A stretch of DNA of 64,000 bases. Origin: Larix kaempferi (Eukaryota; Streptophyta; Pinopsida; Pinales; Pinaceae). The translations under genes were made by a program, and so were the position numbers. Where the stretch lies: positions 16,726,501 through 16,790,500 of the forward strand of contig BSBM01000643.1 of NCBI GenBank assembly GCA_027924585.1. Reading direction: 5' to 3'. Below the pieces are notes generated by a model. That model was not told where the DNA came from. It made no database searches and saw only the letters and a list, made by a program, of their open reading frames with translations. Position 1 is the first letter of the stretch; the number at the start of each line of letters is the position of its first letter. Below, piece by piece: positions 45,402 through 56,151 of this stretch.

Positions 45402-46970
45402 TCACATCCAATCACTGTTGGCTGCAATTTTTGCAGACCCTTCTCCACCTATCTTCCCAAAATATTCCTAGGCTAACATTCCTTTGAATCTACTACTCCC
45501 GTCACTGAAACTTTTAGATTGCCATGGATTGTTGGTATTTGAATTTGACAAATCAATGTATGTGATTGTCTCTTTTGGAAGAATAAACACTAATTGTGTT
45601 ATGATACTAAAACAAAAAGAAAAAGTTGGAGGAAGAGAATATGTCGTGGTAGGATTAGGTTTATTGTGACAACACAGTTCTAGAGTGAAAAGGGAACACA
45701 TTTGATGGCTACAATGATGAACCTCAATGGTACACAATTGATCAAAGTAGATGCAACAAACCTTAGAATCAGAATCACTACAGATTGATACAAAACGAAG
45801 ACAACTAATTAGTTGCAACGATAGTTGCTTGACATTTGAAGAAAAATTAAAATCGATACAACTATTCTGAGTCTAATATATTCCTTAATTCTATAAAGTT
45901 TTGACCAATAAATAGATATTTGAGATGAGAAACAAGTCCATGCATCGAAAATATTAGCTTCAAAGTTGTGCTCTTGATTAGTAGAAGAAGACATTGAATA
46001 GGTAGCTCCAGACAAAATGTTTTTTCCCTTGCTTGATTGGCCTTGACGAGGGCTCGATTGGCCTCCATGAGGGCCTTTTCCAACAAGATTAACCTATGGA
46101 TTGAGTTGAATTATGAATTACCATGGAGATTGGTGACGACCAAACCAATTGCTCTGCAACATAGAGATTCAGTTATGTTGCACAAGAAGAGTGTTTGTAT
46201 TTAATGGATACAACATATGGGATGTGTCCACCAAGTAAAACATGTTAATTAGTAGTCTATGACAATTTCTTCGATTGGTAAATTATTTCTCTTTTTTTCT
46301 TCTATTACAATAATCCTATCCATAAACAAACTAATAATATAGTAAACTTTGAGAGCAAACAAAGGTAATGAGGTAAATCCCGAGAGAGTGTTAAACAAGT
46401 TCTCACCGAGATAGATGCATCTATCTCACTAAAGGCGGTCAATGCCCTAGGCCAACAAGTCTTGCACATAATCCAAGAAGCCTCGTCGAGCAATGAGGTG
46501 CAGAGGCGTGCTCCTTGGATGTCTATAAGGAAAAAGCATACAAACATTTGTGGGCTTGATTAAATCTTGGTGTGGAGAAGGCATCTTTCCTAGAAAAACA
46601 AAGTATTTGACAAAATTTCCTTTCAATTCCAGATAGAGCACATGTTGTTCAAGAAAGAAAGATCTATTTGGCACAATATTTGAATAAATAGACTCGATTT
46701 TCATGAAAAAGTAGATGTTATTAACATGAAGATTGATATCTCATATGTGACAACTATGGTTTTATTGACACAAAGGAACTAATTACAAACCGGGTGACTT
46801 CGTCTCTCGCCCATGAGCTCCAGTGGTTGCAAAAACTAAAGTCGTAGTTCAACATCAAGTAAACAACAATTGCATGTCTCATTCGGGTTGCAAGATGTAA
46901 TGATGTGGATCCAACCCCATCTCTCAAGTTTACAAACCAAGCAAATACCATGCATATACAACTCATAGGC
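45402..46970 (-). pseudogene. XB3/XBAT-type ankyrin-RING E3 ubiquitin ligase pseudogene
   Basis: Family order is kept on the minus strand: ankyrin unit (about 46935-46850; FVNLRDGVGSTSLHLATRMR), second ankyrin unit (about 46530-46430; STPLHLIARRGFLDYVQDLL), linker (about 46095-45840; EKALMEANRALVKANQA), RING (45818-45600) and C-tail (to 45402). The RING follows the XB3 pattern (DQLCTIEVHHCSHQMC, ELCCHNKPNPTT) but has lost zinc ligands: CCIY for CCIC, CSLF for C-x2-C, and FSFC for C-P-F-C. The ankyrin unit has TAG where the family has Trp (LLA-stop-GIDRL). A TAG at 45468 cuts off a tail (FGKIGGEGSAKIAANSDWM) that is still readable to a TGA at 45402. The family ubiquitinates targets in root, ethylene and immune pathways. 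N-terminal ankyrins are missing. Confidence 0.9.
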
Positions 46971-49779
46971 CCATCTCAGTTTCAGAAACATGTGATCACC
47001 ATGTAAAAGATTAAAAAACATAAAGTGGAACAATGGTAGGAACACAATCCCCTAGAAGATAAAGGCCTCGACTTCAAATTATTGGACGAGGATTGGGAAA
47101 TTCACAAAAAAAATATGAGGGCTCCTTGAATACGTATGAGAGGGATTGGGAAGGGGGGTTTTCAACAACGAAACTCCTCAAAACGCCTGGAAATTTCCAT
47201 TCAAAAATCATCTTGAGCTTTGATTTTACCATCACATGTTTATTCGATGCATCATTCATCCTGGTCGAATCTTTTGGTAGAGTACCACATATTAATTTAT
47301 AGTAAGAATCATCAAAAAAATATTCAAATAGCTTACCTTTTAGCATAGAATTCAGAGCCCACGTGATAGCTATTACGAACAAGACTATCCAACTCCAGAT
47401 CTGGGATACAATAAGGATTCTTTACTTTTTTTCATCATGGGTATGATACAGAATGTGGCTTGAAATCACTGATATTATCATGCGCTGTCTTCTAAAAGCA
47501 TTATTTTATAGTCGAGCTGGATCAAAAGGAGGATGATCAAGTTTGGCTTTGTCTCCATTATTCAATAATAAATATTATCTAATAGAAAATGGCATAATGG
47601 TAACCTACTTAATGTCTTCCATAACTTCTTGTCGCGGTTCTTGTACCAGGTGTATTTAGTGATGCCTAGAGCTCATGTAGATTGGATGGTGCAAGATTTA
47701 ATTTATTCCGATTCAAGCCAATCTAAGGATATTGGCATTGCTACACGATGTGGATCTTGATTGAAATTTTACTTAATATAATGTTATTCATTTTGAAATG
47801 AAGATTGGTGTTCGATAGGAACATGGCAGTCTTTATATTAAGGATTATTGGATAAGTTGGTGTTATGTTTTCACTACATTCTACTTTGATTTTTTCACTA
47901 CATTCTACTTTGATTTTTTTCTGTAGGTTTTCTATTTATTATGATTTTCTTGTAAATTGTGTGAATTTCTTTAAAAATAACCTAATTTTAATTGCACCAA
48001 GAAAAACAAGAGGCATCCACATCCGAGGGTGGCGTGATCCATGAACTCCTCATGCACACGTGTAAAGGTGCAATGAATCTAGATGGTATATTCGGTAAAT
48101 TGAATATGTACATTAGCACGAACTCATATAAACCTACTTCTTATGATATGCGCCTTAAATTTGTGAAGCTCAAAGATACATATCTTGAATTCACATAAAT
48201 GGTTGATGTCACAAATATTAGAAATTTACACATGGAACCTCTAGCTTTGCAACATCGAGGTGCTTCTTAGACACATATTTATATGGATCTGTAAGCCACG
48301 AGCTAGAAAGCGTGGTGGCTCTGCCAAAATATGTTGTTACATTTAGGTGAGCTTCTTGCATTTGAAAAACAATTGGCCCATTTCAAACTGTGCACTTTGA
48401 TTCATATTTCCTTAAATCTAGTTTTGTTTGAACTTTTTTTTAATTTATTTGTAAACATCTTTGAAGTCTTTTTTTAATTTATTTGTAAACATCTTTGTAG
48501 TCTTCTTTTCTTTAGTGCCCATGTGAATCTGTTAGGCATTGATTTGGATAGTTGAGCGTCATCAAGTATTTTATTTATTTACGGAGGATGTACTTATATT
48601 TATCTAACTTTGATTCATGGATCAACGCAAATGGTTCCGTCTTTCAGGTCCAAGACTAATTGCCTCACTACAGTATTTTTAAAGTTTAACGGTGATTGAT
48701 TGGTTTTAACCTTCTTTCTTCATCCTCTATAAGAGGAAGAAAAATTGCATCGACTTTGCAATTGATTTATCATATGATAAATTATTTGCTATGAACAACA
48801 AGTTTTAGGAGTTATTACATGGTTCAGCCATACTTTATTCATTCTCTCCAAAAGTAGTTTGGATTCTATCAAGCTATTGTTTTGACTCTGGAAAGTTATT
48901 TCTTTGTTGCATCTAGGCTCGGTGTTTACTATTACACACATGAGATGATCCAAGGGAATCTGAACCTTTGATTGTTTGGAAACCTGTAGGTTTGAACCTG
49001 CATTTTTATGCACAAAATGAGGGTTTCAGCTGTTCGTTTTCTAGGCTTAGTTATATTTTAATTAATGGGAAATATGCATGGATAAGTGTTAAAAACAATC
49101 TAAGGAACTGTTTTACAAAAAAGTAAGGGTGGGTAACCTCATTTTAACATGATTATACACTTTCCATAGCTCATATATTCCAATGACGTTCATGATCATG
49201 AATTAACTCTGAAGGTTATAAAATTCAACCGCTCTCATGATTACAAAATTACCTTGAGTGGTTGACAAGTTGACACTGGGGATTGGTAACAGCCAAATAA
49301 AGAGGTGTAAATAATTATTCAATAGTTAGACAATTTGTAAGATGACAAAGAAACCTACTTGCAAACCAATGAAAAGAATACTGCAAGCACTAAAGAACAA
49401 TGAAATTTTCTATATTTTCCTATCCACTAATTTATCTTGGGATATTGAATGCAATATCTGTCCTCCCTGTACTGGTATTATATTAAATCAATTAGCTTCT
49501 AAAAGCCCCACAGAATTTGAGACAAATTACATGATATGTAACCTCCAAGAACTACAAAATCATTCATTTACATGGCAATTTCCCATTTGGAAAGAAGTTA
49601 TAATATCCATAATCATATTAGTATGCATATTTCACAGCTGAACATATTGCCTACAAGATTTTTGGATTTAACTGCATATGAGAATTAAAACCCACCGTTT
49701 TGGGTGAATTGTTACCCATCAACAGGGGAACCAATCAAAAGATAGAAGTAATCATAAGAAATTTTAAGCACAATCATAA
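46971..49779. other. Unassigned DNA with two small tandem duplications
   Basis: No XB3 N-terminal exon is readable upstream of the pseudogene. Frames at 47074-47382 (minus) and 47992-48198 (plus) are short and unmatched. Tandem pairs occur at 47868-47917 (period 24, TCACTACATTCTACTTTGAT) and 48437-48504 (period 34, TAATTTATTTGTAAACATCT). Confidence 0.45.
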
Positions 49780-50230
49780 GATGGATGTACTGAGTTGAAG
49801 AGCATACGGGGGTTGGCACCGTGTATAAATCTTCATATGGCAGGTGTTGTTCGGTGCTCCGATTTAGAAGAGCTACCAAGCATGGAAACATTGGTATCTT
49901 CGGAGGAGTTGTGGGAAACTAGATGCATCAAGCTGAAGTGTAGACCAGGGTTGGGGCAGTGTACAAAGCTTCAGATGATAAATGTTGATGGGTGAGTGCT
50001 CTGAGTTAGAAGAGCTGTCAAGCATGGAAACATTGGTATCTTTGCAGGAGTTGGATGCAAACAAATGCATGAAGTTGAAGAGCTTACGAGGGTTGGCGCA
50101 GTGTACAAAGCTTCGTACCCTAATTGTTCATGGGTGCGGGTATACGATGTATTACAAGGTCTCCCAAAAATTGAACACAGGCCCCGTAACTTCAGGACCA
50201 CGCTATCTGTGGGATACCTCGAAATAATAT
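49780..50230 (+). pseudogene. TNL-type disease-resistance LRR fragment
   Basis: Three successive LRR-coding units of roughly 140 bp: LKSIRGLAPCINLHMAG, then CSDLEELPSMETLVSSEEL with LKCRPGLGQCTKLQMINVDG, then CSELEELSSMETLVSLQELD with LKSLRGLAQCTKLRTLIVHG. The L-x2-C and ELPSMETL spacing is that of LRRs from TIR-NBS-LRR proteins, abundant in conifers. An extra 4 bp at about 49998 (GGGTGAGTGCTC) shifts the frame between units 2 and 3. No NB-ARC or TIR domain is seen nearby. The unit-to-unit identity, including ACATTGGTATCTT, suggests recent internal duplication. These proteins are cytoplasmic immune receptors; this piece is only a remnant. Confidence 0.8.
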
Positions 50231-51602
50231 TGGAAGGAAAATGTAGTTCTACATCGGAAATATCAAACTCAATAAAAATTCAACCAGAAATGGTAAATAA
50301 AAATCACCCAGGAATAATGAATTTGACGTGATGCACGTGGTATTCCTTTTTTAAAAGGAAAAAAAACGGTTGTAAGTGGTCACGTTCCAGACGTGTAAGT
50401 GATCGACAGGGTCACCTAGGTTGCCTATTTAGCATGGAATGCTATTGAACGTTACTGTGAGCATAAGGAATCTATACCGGTCTATGGAAGCCTTAAAACA
50501 TCAGTTTTGTAACAGTGGTACCAATGGACACAAGCTATCTATTTTAAAATAGATAGCTTGCATACTATCCAATATGGTTGTGCTCAAGAGTTCCACAGGT
50601 CTTGCATAAAACCTTAAGATTCTTCAATAAATAGAGAATATTTAACACGAAAATGCTCAAGAGTTCTGAGCCCGCATTGATAATCGGTTTTTAGGCATTA
50701 TCTGTGTGATTGAGCATTTCTGCCAGATACCAAGTTTCCTTTCCAAGGATGAAATAACTGTTTACCAGCTTTTGACCCCGAGATATGAGAACTGGAAATT
50801 AAAACATAAAAATAAATCAATTGTTAAACTAATTGATAATTACTTGTTTAATTTAGTATACAATGTGCATTCAGTGCACATTTGCTTCAAAATAAGTCCC
50901 TTAAAATGCAGATTGTGTTTCTCAATCCGTCATATTTTCCGTTCACTTTCCAGATAAAGCTCTTCCATTAATTCTAATATAGATGCTCTCTTTATTCCAC
51001 AATTGCATGTGGACCGGCACACGCAAATATCACAAAAAAATCCTTGAAGTATGACAAAAGCAACTTTTCAAATTAACAAATTATTCTCCTCTGCTAAATG
51101 TTATATAGAATCCTCATCACCATCAACAGAAAGAGCAAAGGGGCCAATAAGAAAATTAAAAAGATCTGAACTAACCTTATCAACATACTTCATCCCAAAG
51201 TCACCTTCGTGTTATACATCAAATCATCATATTGTTTGCCATTCTCAGTTTAATTTTTTTTTTTAATTTCCAGATTGAAAAACTTGAATCGGAAGAAAAA
51301 AATCAAATTTGAGAGGAAAGTTAGGTAGATATCCTTGCATACCATATTTCCAGTTACAGTTCCCATACATTCACAAGTATAATAATGTAGCGGTCAACGA
51401 GGTGATCATTTATAAATACTCTTCACTGTAACATATTACAGCTCTTCATTGGGAGAAACCCCAAATTAAATGTAACGGTTAACAAGAACACTTAGAACAA
51501 TACGAAGCTGTTCTTTTGAAAAAACCAAGTCAGATCCAAAAATTCAATACTGAAAACATTACATAAGCGAAATAAGGAAAATAAAACCCCAAATATTTAC
51601 AT
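50231..51602. other. Unassigned DNA; 3' UTR-like on minus near its right end
   Basis: It holds the 30 bp palindrome at 50531. The 51400-51602 part, read on minus, directly follows the stop of the exon at 51603 and could be its 3' UTR. No domain recognised in 50231-51400. Confidence 0.4.
50531..50560. repeat. 30 bp perfect palindrome
   Basis: CAAGCTATCTATTTT followed immediately by its exact reverse complement (AAAATAGATAGCTTG), with no loop. It can form a cruciform or a hairpin in RNA. The flanks do not show Helitron CTRR ends. Confidence 0.95.
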
Positions 51603-51749
51603 TCAAGAATTCTGGATGCCAAGAGCTTCCTGTTCATGTCGCTTCCTCTCGACCTCCATTACATCTTCTGCATCTGCTTTCATTCGATCCTCTGGAAGAT
51701 ATTCTTCCATCATTTCCTTCTCGTTTTTGGCTCTCACTTTCTTCACCTG
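51603..51749 (-). CDS. Candidate terminal exon of an unidentified gene
   Basis: On the minus strand an AG acceptor (GTTGGATTAACAG) is followed by 48 open codons and a TGA (51603-51605). The peptide is highly charged and probably helical: VKKVRAKNEKEMMEEYLPED, then RMKADAEDVMEVERKRHEQE, ending ALGIQNS. The codon pattern, the low-complexity-free composition and the splice-like start look like a real C-terminal exon. I do not recognise the family. Upstream exons would lie at higher coordinates; a candidate is at 56083-56151, with a copia insertion in between. A longer frame on the same strand (51634-51873) is a different register and a shadow. Confidence 0.45.
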   Translation of the reverse strand, partial: QVKKVRAKNEKEMMEEYLPEDRMKADAEDVMEVERKRHEQEALGIQNS

Positions 51750-53783
51750 CTGTTAATCCAACATCAATATTGGGATACACGTGAAATAATAAAAGGTCAA
51801 AGAAATAATCGATTTCCATGATCATAACCTGATAAGTAAAGAAATTTGTTGTATACTGCGCTATCACAAGCATGCTGGTCGCGCTGCATCCATCATTTCC
51901 TTATTCAATTTATTTATAGACACTTTCTCATTGTGAAAAACCCATATAGCTTAAATATTCAACCATTAATAATTTTACCTTCACATATGGTTTTGTATGT
52001 TGAAAAAAATCACCTCTAAACTGAAAACTCATATGTTAATATATATTTAAATTTGATCAATCACTTGAAAGGCATAATTCTCTTGATAGAAATATAATTT
52101 CACCAGGTTCTGTAAATCAAAAACATATTAATACAACAAATTGAAAAATCACAGCAGTTGTTATTGTGTTCACTGGTAAGAAAGTGCCATTTGATTTTAT
52201 TGTAAGTTGCCCGAAACTATTATTTTTCAGGAATATACTTTCCCTTTAGGATTTTTGCATTATTTTACTTTAAAGAAAAAGAAAAAAGACAAAGGAAAGG
52301 TCATCGTTAATGTGGAGCTTGTAGTTGTTTCGTTTTAGAGTTTGTGTTCCTGTGGTATTTATTTGTTGTGAGAAGTAAACCAAGTCAAATGGTGGCATAT
52401 CCATCCATAAAGCTTCATTGTTGAAGCGGTTCTTTTACATTTGCACTTACAAAAAATTGTTGCAGATTGTTATATGCAGTGGTTTTCTAATTTACATTTT
52501 TTTTTGCGAGAAATGGTTAATGCCGGACACTTAATTTTTCATGCGCTAGTACCAGAGACAAGTTCGGTAAACTCTTAAAGTAGTTGCCAGAAAATAGTCT
52601 ATAAAAAAATCGTACTTTTCCTGGAACTTTTTGATGAATATGTTGATACTGGAGCAAGTATTTTCTTCACAAATATTCTACCTACTATGGTGACAAATCT
52701 ATCTTGAGCAAGTATTTTCTTCACAAATCTTCTACCTACTACGGTGACGAAGCTATCTTTCAAATATGCACACCACGGTTTAGGATTCTATATTTCTATT
52801 CAAGAATTTGTAAATAGTATTTTTTTTAATAATTTATAAATTTATCAATATAATGATAAATTTATGTATCTACATTTTACAAATTATCATTACGAAATTG
52901 AACTTTCTAAAACAGGACATCAACACAAATATAATTCAAAACTAGCCACACATACTAGAATAAACTATCTTTGGAAAAAAACAATCTCTTGCTGAAATAT
53001 AATTCTTAATTCCAGAAGTATATGTAAACAATTTCAGAAGGGGATGTTGCTAAGAGAAAGCCAGTTTAGTCAGCGTTTGGGGTAGGTAAAAATTCACAAA
53101 TATGAGTAGACTCGTTGTAGGTGTGGATCAGCTACCCTTTAATCCATGCTTGGAGAACCCTTTTTTAACTTTGTTATATTCGTTGATAACGTGATGTCAT
53201 TATTTTGTATTTATATTAATATATTGTTGTTTTTTTAAGTGATATTTAATGTCTTTTTTCCTTATAGTATTATTTTCTGTTTAATATTTATAACACTATT
53301 TCTTTTACATATATACATTTGCATTTTCTGGTATACTACTACTTAGTACTTTTCCTATATAAAGTTATCTAACTAAAACACCACTATTTTACTAGTTTTA
53401 ACTTAAGTTTCCTTCGGTGATGATTTCAAAACAATAACTGCATTCATTTATTGGCATCCTTGAGTTTTAGCATGTTTTAAACCTATTCATATTTTGTTTA
53501 AATAGCAGTTTGAACAATGATCAGATTTCAAAATGTGTTGGTCTCTGCCCCTTTTTTTTCACTTTCAATAACTTCATGTATTCTACTTTTCAATTTCTCT
53601 GTACTTTGAGATACCATTGCTAGTTTTATCTCTACGTAGCTTTATTTTTATCCCTTTGCATAACTTGTAATATATCCATTCACAAAACATGCTTTATCAT
53701 TTGCGTGGGATTTGTATCGTTCCTTCTAGGATTTGTATCATTCCTTCCATGGATTGGTCAAATCCATTTTCGTCGGTCTATAT
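51750..53783. other. Unassigned DNA, possible intron
   Basis: AT-rich, non-coding by inspection. A tandem pair with period 54 occurs at 52652-52758 (GAGCAAGTATTTTCTTCACA). If the minus-strand exons at 51.6 and 56.1 kb belong together, this is intron. Confidence 0.4.
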
Positions 53784-54012
53784 TGTTAAAGTTTTAACAC
53801 CGAAAAGGATGGAACACAAGTGGGCATACTCATTGCATTCTCATTATTAACCATAAGCTTATATAGGATTACATCACACCAAAATCCACAGGACAATACC
53901 ATGGAACATAAAATACTATGGAACAACAAAGTGTCTAATCAACTACTCAATTACTCAACTAATTAATGCATTAATGACCGGTAGTGGACCGGTGAGACTA
54001 CCATTCTTAACA
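53784..54012 (-). repeat. 3' LTR of the copia deletion derivative
   Basis: 229 bp; the PPT lies at 54013-54025 read on minus. It contains CTACTCAATTACTCAACTAA and GACCGGTAGTGGACCGGTGA, both also in the other LTR. Confidence 0.93.
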
Positions 54013-54153
54013 CACCCCCTTAATCTCAACTAGGACAATATTCTCAGCACTATCAATGCCTAAGTGTTCCCATTGGGTTGGTAAACATGTCATCCAATTT
54101 CTCCTTAGAGCCACAAAATAGTCAAGTGATCTCTCCATTATGCTTGGACAATG

Positions 54154-55280
54154 TTATTGTAGAACTATTGTCACAAAAAATGAGAGTTGGATCATTTTTT
54201 TTTTCTGTCCCATATCCTTTAAAAGTATTTTCATCCATACTGCTTGGCATGTTGCTATAGTTGTTGCTACATATTCTGCTTCTGTAGAAGACATGCTTAC
54301 AATGGGTTGTTTCTGAGAGGCCCATGATATCAGATTTGTACCCAAATGGAAAGTATAACCATATGTGATTTTCCTATCATCAATACTGCTTGAAAAATCA
54401 CTGTCAGTGTACCCCGTTATAGTAATGTCTGGTGAATGAGAGTACCAAAGTCCATATCCAACTGTACCTACAACATATCTCATAATTATTTTACCAACTT
54501 TCCAGTGAGAGTCTTTGGGAGACTCCATAAATATGGAGATCAACCTGACAGCGTACATTAACTTAGGTCTAGTTGCAGTCAAATACATTAAAATTCCTAC
54601 CATTCTTTTATAAATTGTATAATTCACTATTGGTCCTTCATCATTCTTACTTAACTTAGTTCCTGTAGAAATGGGGGTTTCTGCTAGTTTACATTTATCC
54701 ATCCCGAATCTCTGTAGAATGTCTGTAGCTTACTTATGTTGATAGATGAAGATGCCATGTTCACTTTGGTTAAATTCCATACCAAGGAAGTACCTCATAA
54801 GTCCTAGATCAGTGACTTCAAAGTCCTTTTCACGAATGTCTTAAATTATTCTAACATCAGATTTCCAATATAAATCATATCATCAACATAAATCCATACA
54901 ATTAGAATGTTATCTTGCATATCTGTTTTGACATAGAGAGTGGGATCATTACTACTCCTATTGAACCTATTGTTGATGAGGTAGGAGTCAATCATGCTGA
55001 CCAAGTTCGAGGAGCTTGCGTTAGACCATACAAGGCCTTTTTCAGTTTACACACCTTGTGTTCTTGACCCTTGAATACATATCCAGGTGGATATTCTACA
55101 TAGACTTCTTCTTCAAGTATTCCATTGAGAAAGGCATATTTCACATCCATTTGATAAACATGCCATTGATTTTGAGCTACTATTGCAAGTATAGCTCTCA
55201 TGGTGTCCATCCTTGCTATTGGAGCAAAAGTTTCATCATAATCCACACCATATTGATGAGCAAATACTTTGGCAACCAAC
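54154..55280 (-). pseudogene. Copia RT and RNase H, broken
   Basis: On minus, 55280-54992 reads [20 protein letters not shown], then [20 protein letters not shown], then LKKALYGL, the N-terminal half of copia RT. After a shift the YVDD active site is still present (IYVDDMIYIGN, near 54894-54877). A stretch with stops follows, then RNase H at 54702-54154: YTDSDFSSSIDDRKITYGYT, then SMSSTEAEYVATTIATCQAV. The sequence ends in a shifted DNSSTITLSKH-like piece before the PPT. RT makes cDNA from the element RNA and RNase H removes the template; neither can be made whole here. Confidence 0.92.
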
Positions 55281-55295
55281 CTGGCTCTGATACCA
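55281..55295 (-). other. Primer binding site of the deletion derivative
   Basis: On minus TGGTATCAGAGCCAG abuts the LTR and runs straight into pol codons (GGTTGGTTGCCAAAG). The shared AGCCAGG at this point may be the deletion junction. Confidence 0.9.
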
Positions 55296-55524
55296 TGTTA
55301 AAGTTTTAACACAGAAAATGATGGAACACAAGTGGGCATATTCATTTCCTTCTCATTATTAACCATAATCTTATATATGATTACATCAAACCAAAAACCA
55401 CATGACAATACCATGGAATAGAAAATAATATGGGACAACAAAGTTTCCTATCAACTACTCAATTACTCAACTAATTAATGCACTAATGACCGGTAGTGGA
55501 CCGGTGAGACTACAATTCTTAACA
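55296..55524 (-). repeat. 5' LTR of the copia deletion derivative
   Basis: 229 bp, same length as the partner LTR, no indels. Confidence 0.93.
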
Positions 55525-55807
55525 GATATCTCCTTTCACGGATTCAGATTTTGTTATACTAGTAATTTCACTTTGGGTGCAATAAAAGAACGTTCTATTG
55601 TAAAGTAGAGACAAAGCATAATATTAAAAAGATAACTAGAAATAATATAAAACCTTTTTTACAAATAATGAAACGTTCTAAATCTGTCTCTTGAGTTTAA
55701 ACAACACAATATCCAATGAAATGTTTTGAATCTGTCTCATGAGTTTAAAAAAAATAATAACCATTAATTCTTGCACTATTATTTTCATTTAAAAAAAATA
55801 GCTTTTG
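55525..55807. other. Unassigned AT-rich DNA
   Basis: A repeated phrase (AATCTGTCTCTTGAGTTTAA near 55680, AATCTGTCTCATGAGTTTAA near 55729) gives a degenerate duplication. Nothing coding. Confidence 0.4.
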
Positions 55808-55960
55808 TTGGAGTATTTGGGACCACACATAAGTGTATATTCGAGCCTGCGGGAGAATAAACAATTGGGATGGCATGCAATCACATGAGTATGAAAATAT
55901 AAATAATTGGGATGGCGTCCACTCACGGGAGTATGAAAATATAGTGAGGAGTCACTCCAG
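55808..55960 (+). repeat. Left arm of a 1.8 kb inverted repeat pair
   Basis: GACCACACATAAGTGTATATTC and following sequence match, inverted, 57605-57480 (minus strand GACCACACACAAGTGTATATTC). Within this arm a unit of about 42 bp is duplicated (AATTGGGATGGCATGCAATC and AATTGGGATGGCGTCCACTC, each ending GAGTATGAAAATATA). It could be the terminal repeat of a DNA element, or two opposed copies of one repeat. Confidence 0.7.
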
Positions 55961-56082
55961 GCATTGTTTCAACTACCAGGGTCAAGAACAAGTTGTGAGT
56001 CTTGCATCAACCATTTCTATGGAGAAATGGTTATACTTATAAAGTAATTGAAAGTGAGTGCAAATTAGATGAATATACCTAC

Positions 56083-56151
56083 CTTAACTATGAATTCCAT
56101 TAATGTTCTCATAGGCCAAGTATTCAAAATAGGCGTCATAGTTTCAATCTC
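56083..56151 (-). CDS. Candidate internal exon, 69 bp, unidentified gene
   Basis: On minus, the acceptor TTTTCTTCTAG and the donor AAG-GTAGGTAT bracket exactly 69 bp, open in one phase (ETMTPILNTWPMRTLMEFIV). A second phase is open after its first codons (YDAYFEYLAYENINGIHS) and looks at least as protein-like, so a 1 bp slip near the start may have occurred. Both splice signals are strong for a plant. The family is unknown. It might belong to the same minus-strand gene as the exon at 51603-51749, but it also lies between the two inverted repeat arms. Confidence 0.35.

Larger units (their letters stand above)
53784..55524 (-). mobile_element. Copia deletion derivative with 229 bp LTRs
   Basis: Two LTRs of exactly 229 bp (53784-54012, 55296-55524), TGTTAAAG to TTCTTAACA on the plus strand. 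Flanks TATAT and GATAT give a 5 bp TSD with one mismatch. On the minus strand the PBS TGGTATCAGAGCCAG (55295-55281) follows the 5' LTR directly, and GATTAAGGGGGTG (54025-54013) is the PPT. I count about 19 differences between LTRs (near 8 percent). Gag, protease and integrase are missing: RT coding begins right after the PBS. Total length is 1741 bp. Confidence 0.93.

Noticed and set aside
49342-49641. 99-codon plus-strand frame
   Set aside because: AT-rich, no domain, no splice or start support; it cannot be linked to the LRR fragment that follows.
50520-50580. Palindrome considered as a Helitron 3' hairpin
   Set aside because: No CTRR end follows within 10-15 bp on either strand.
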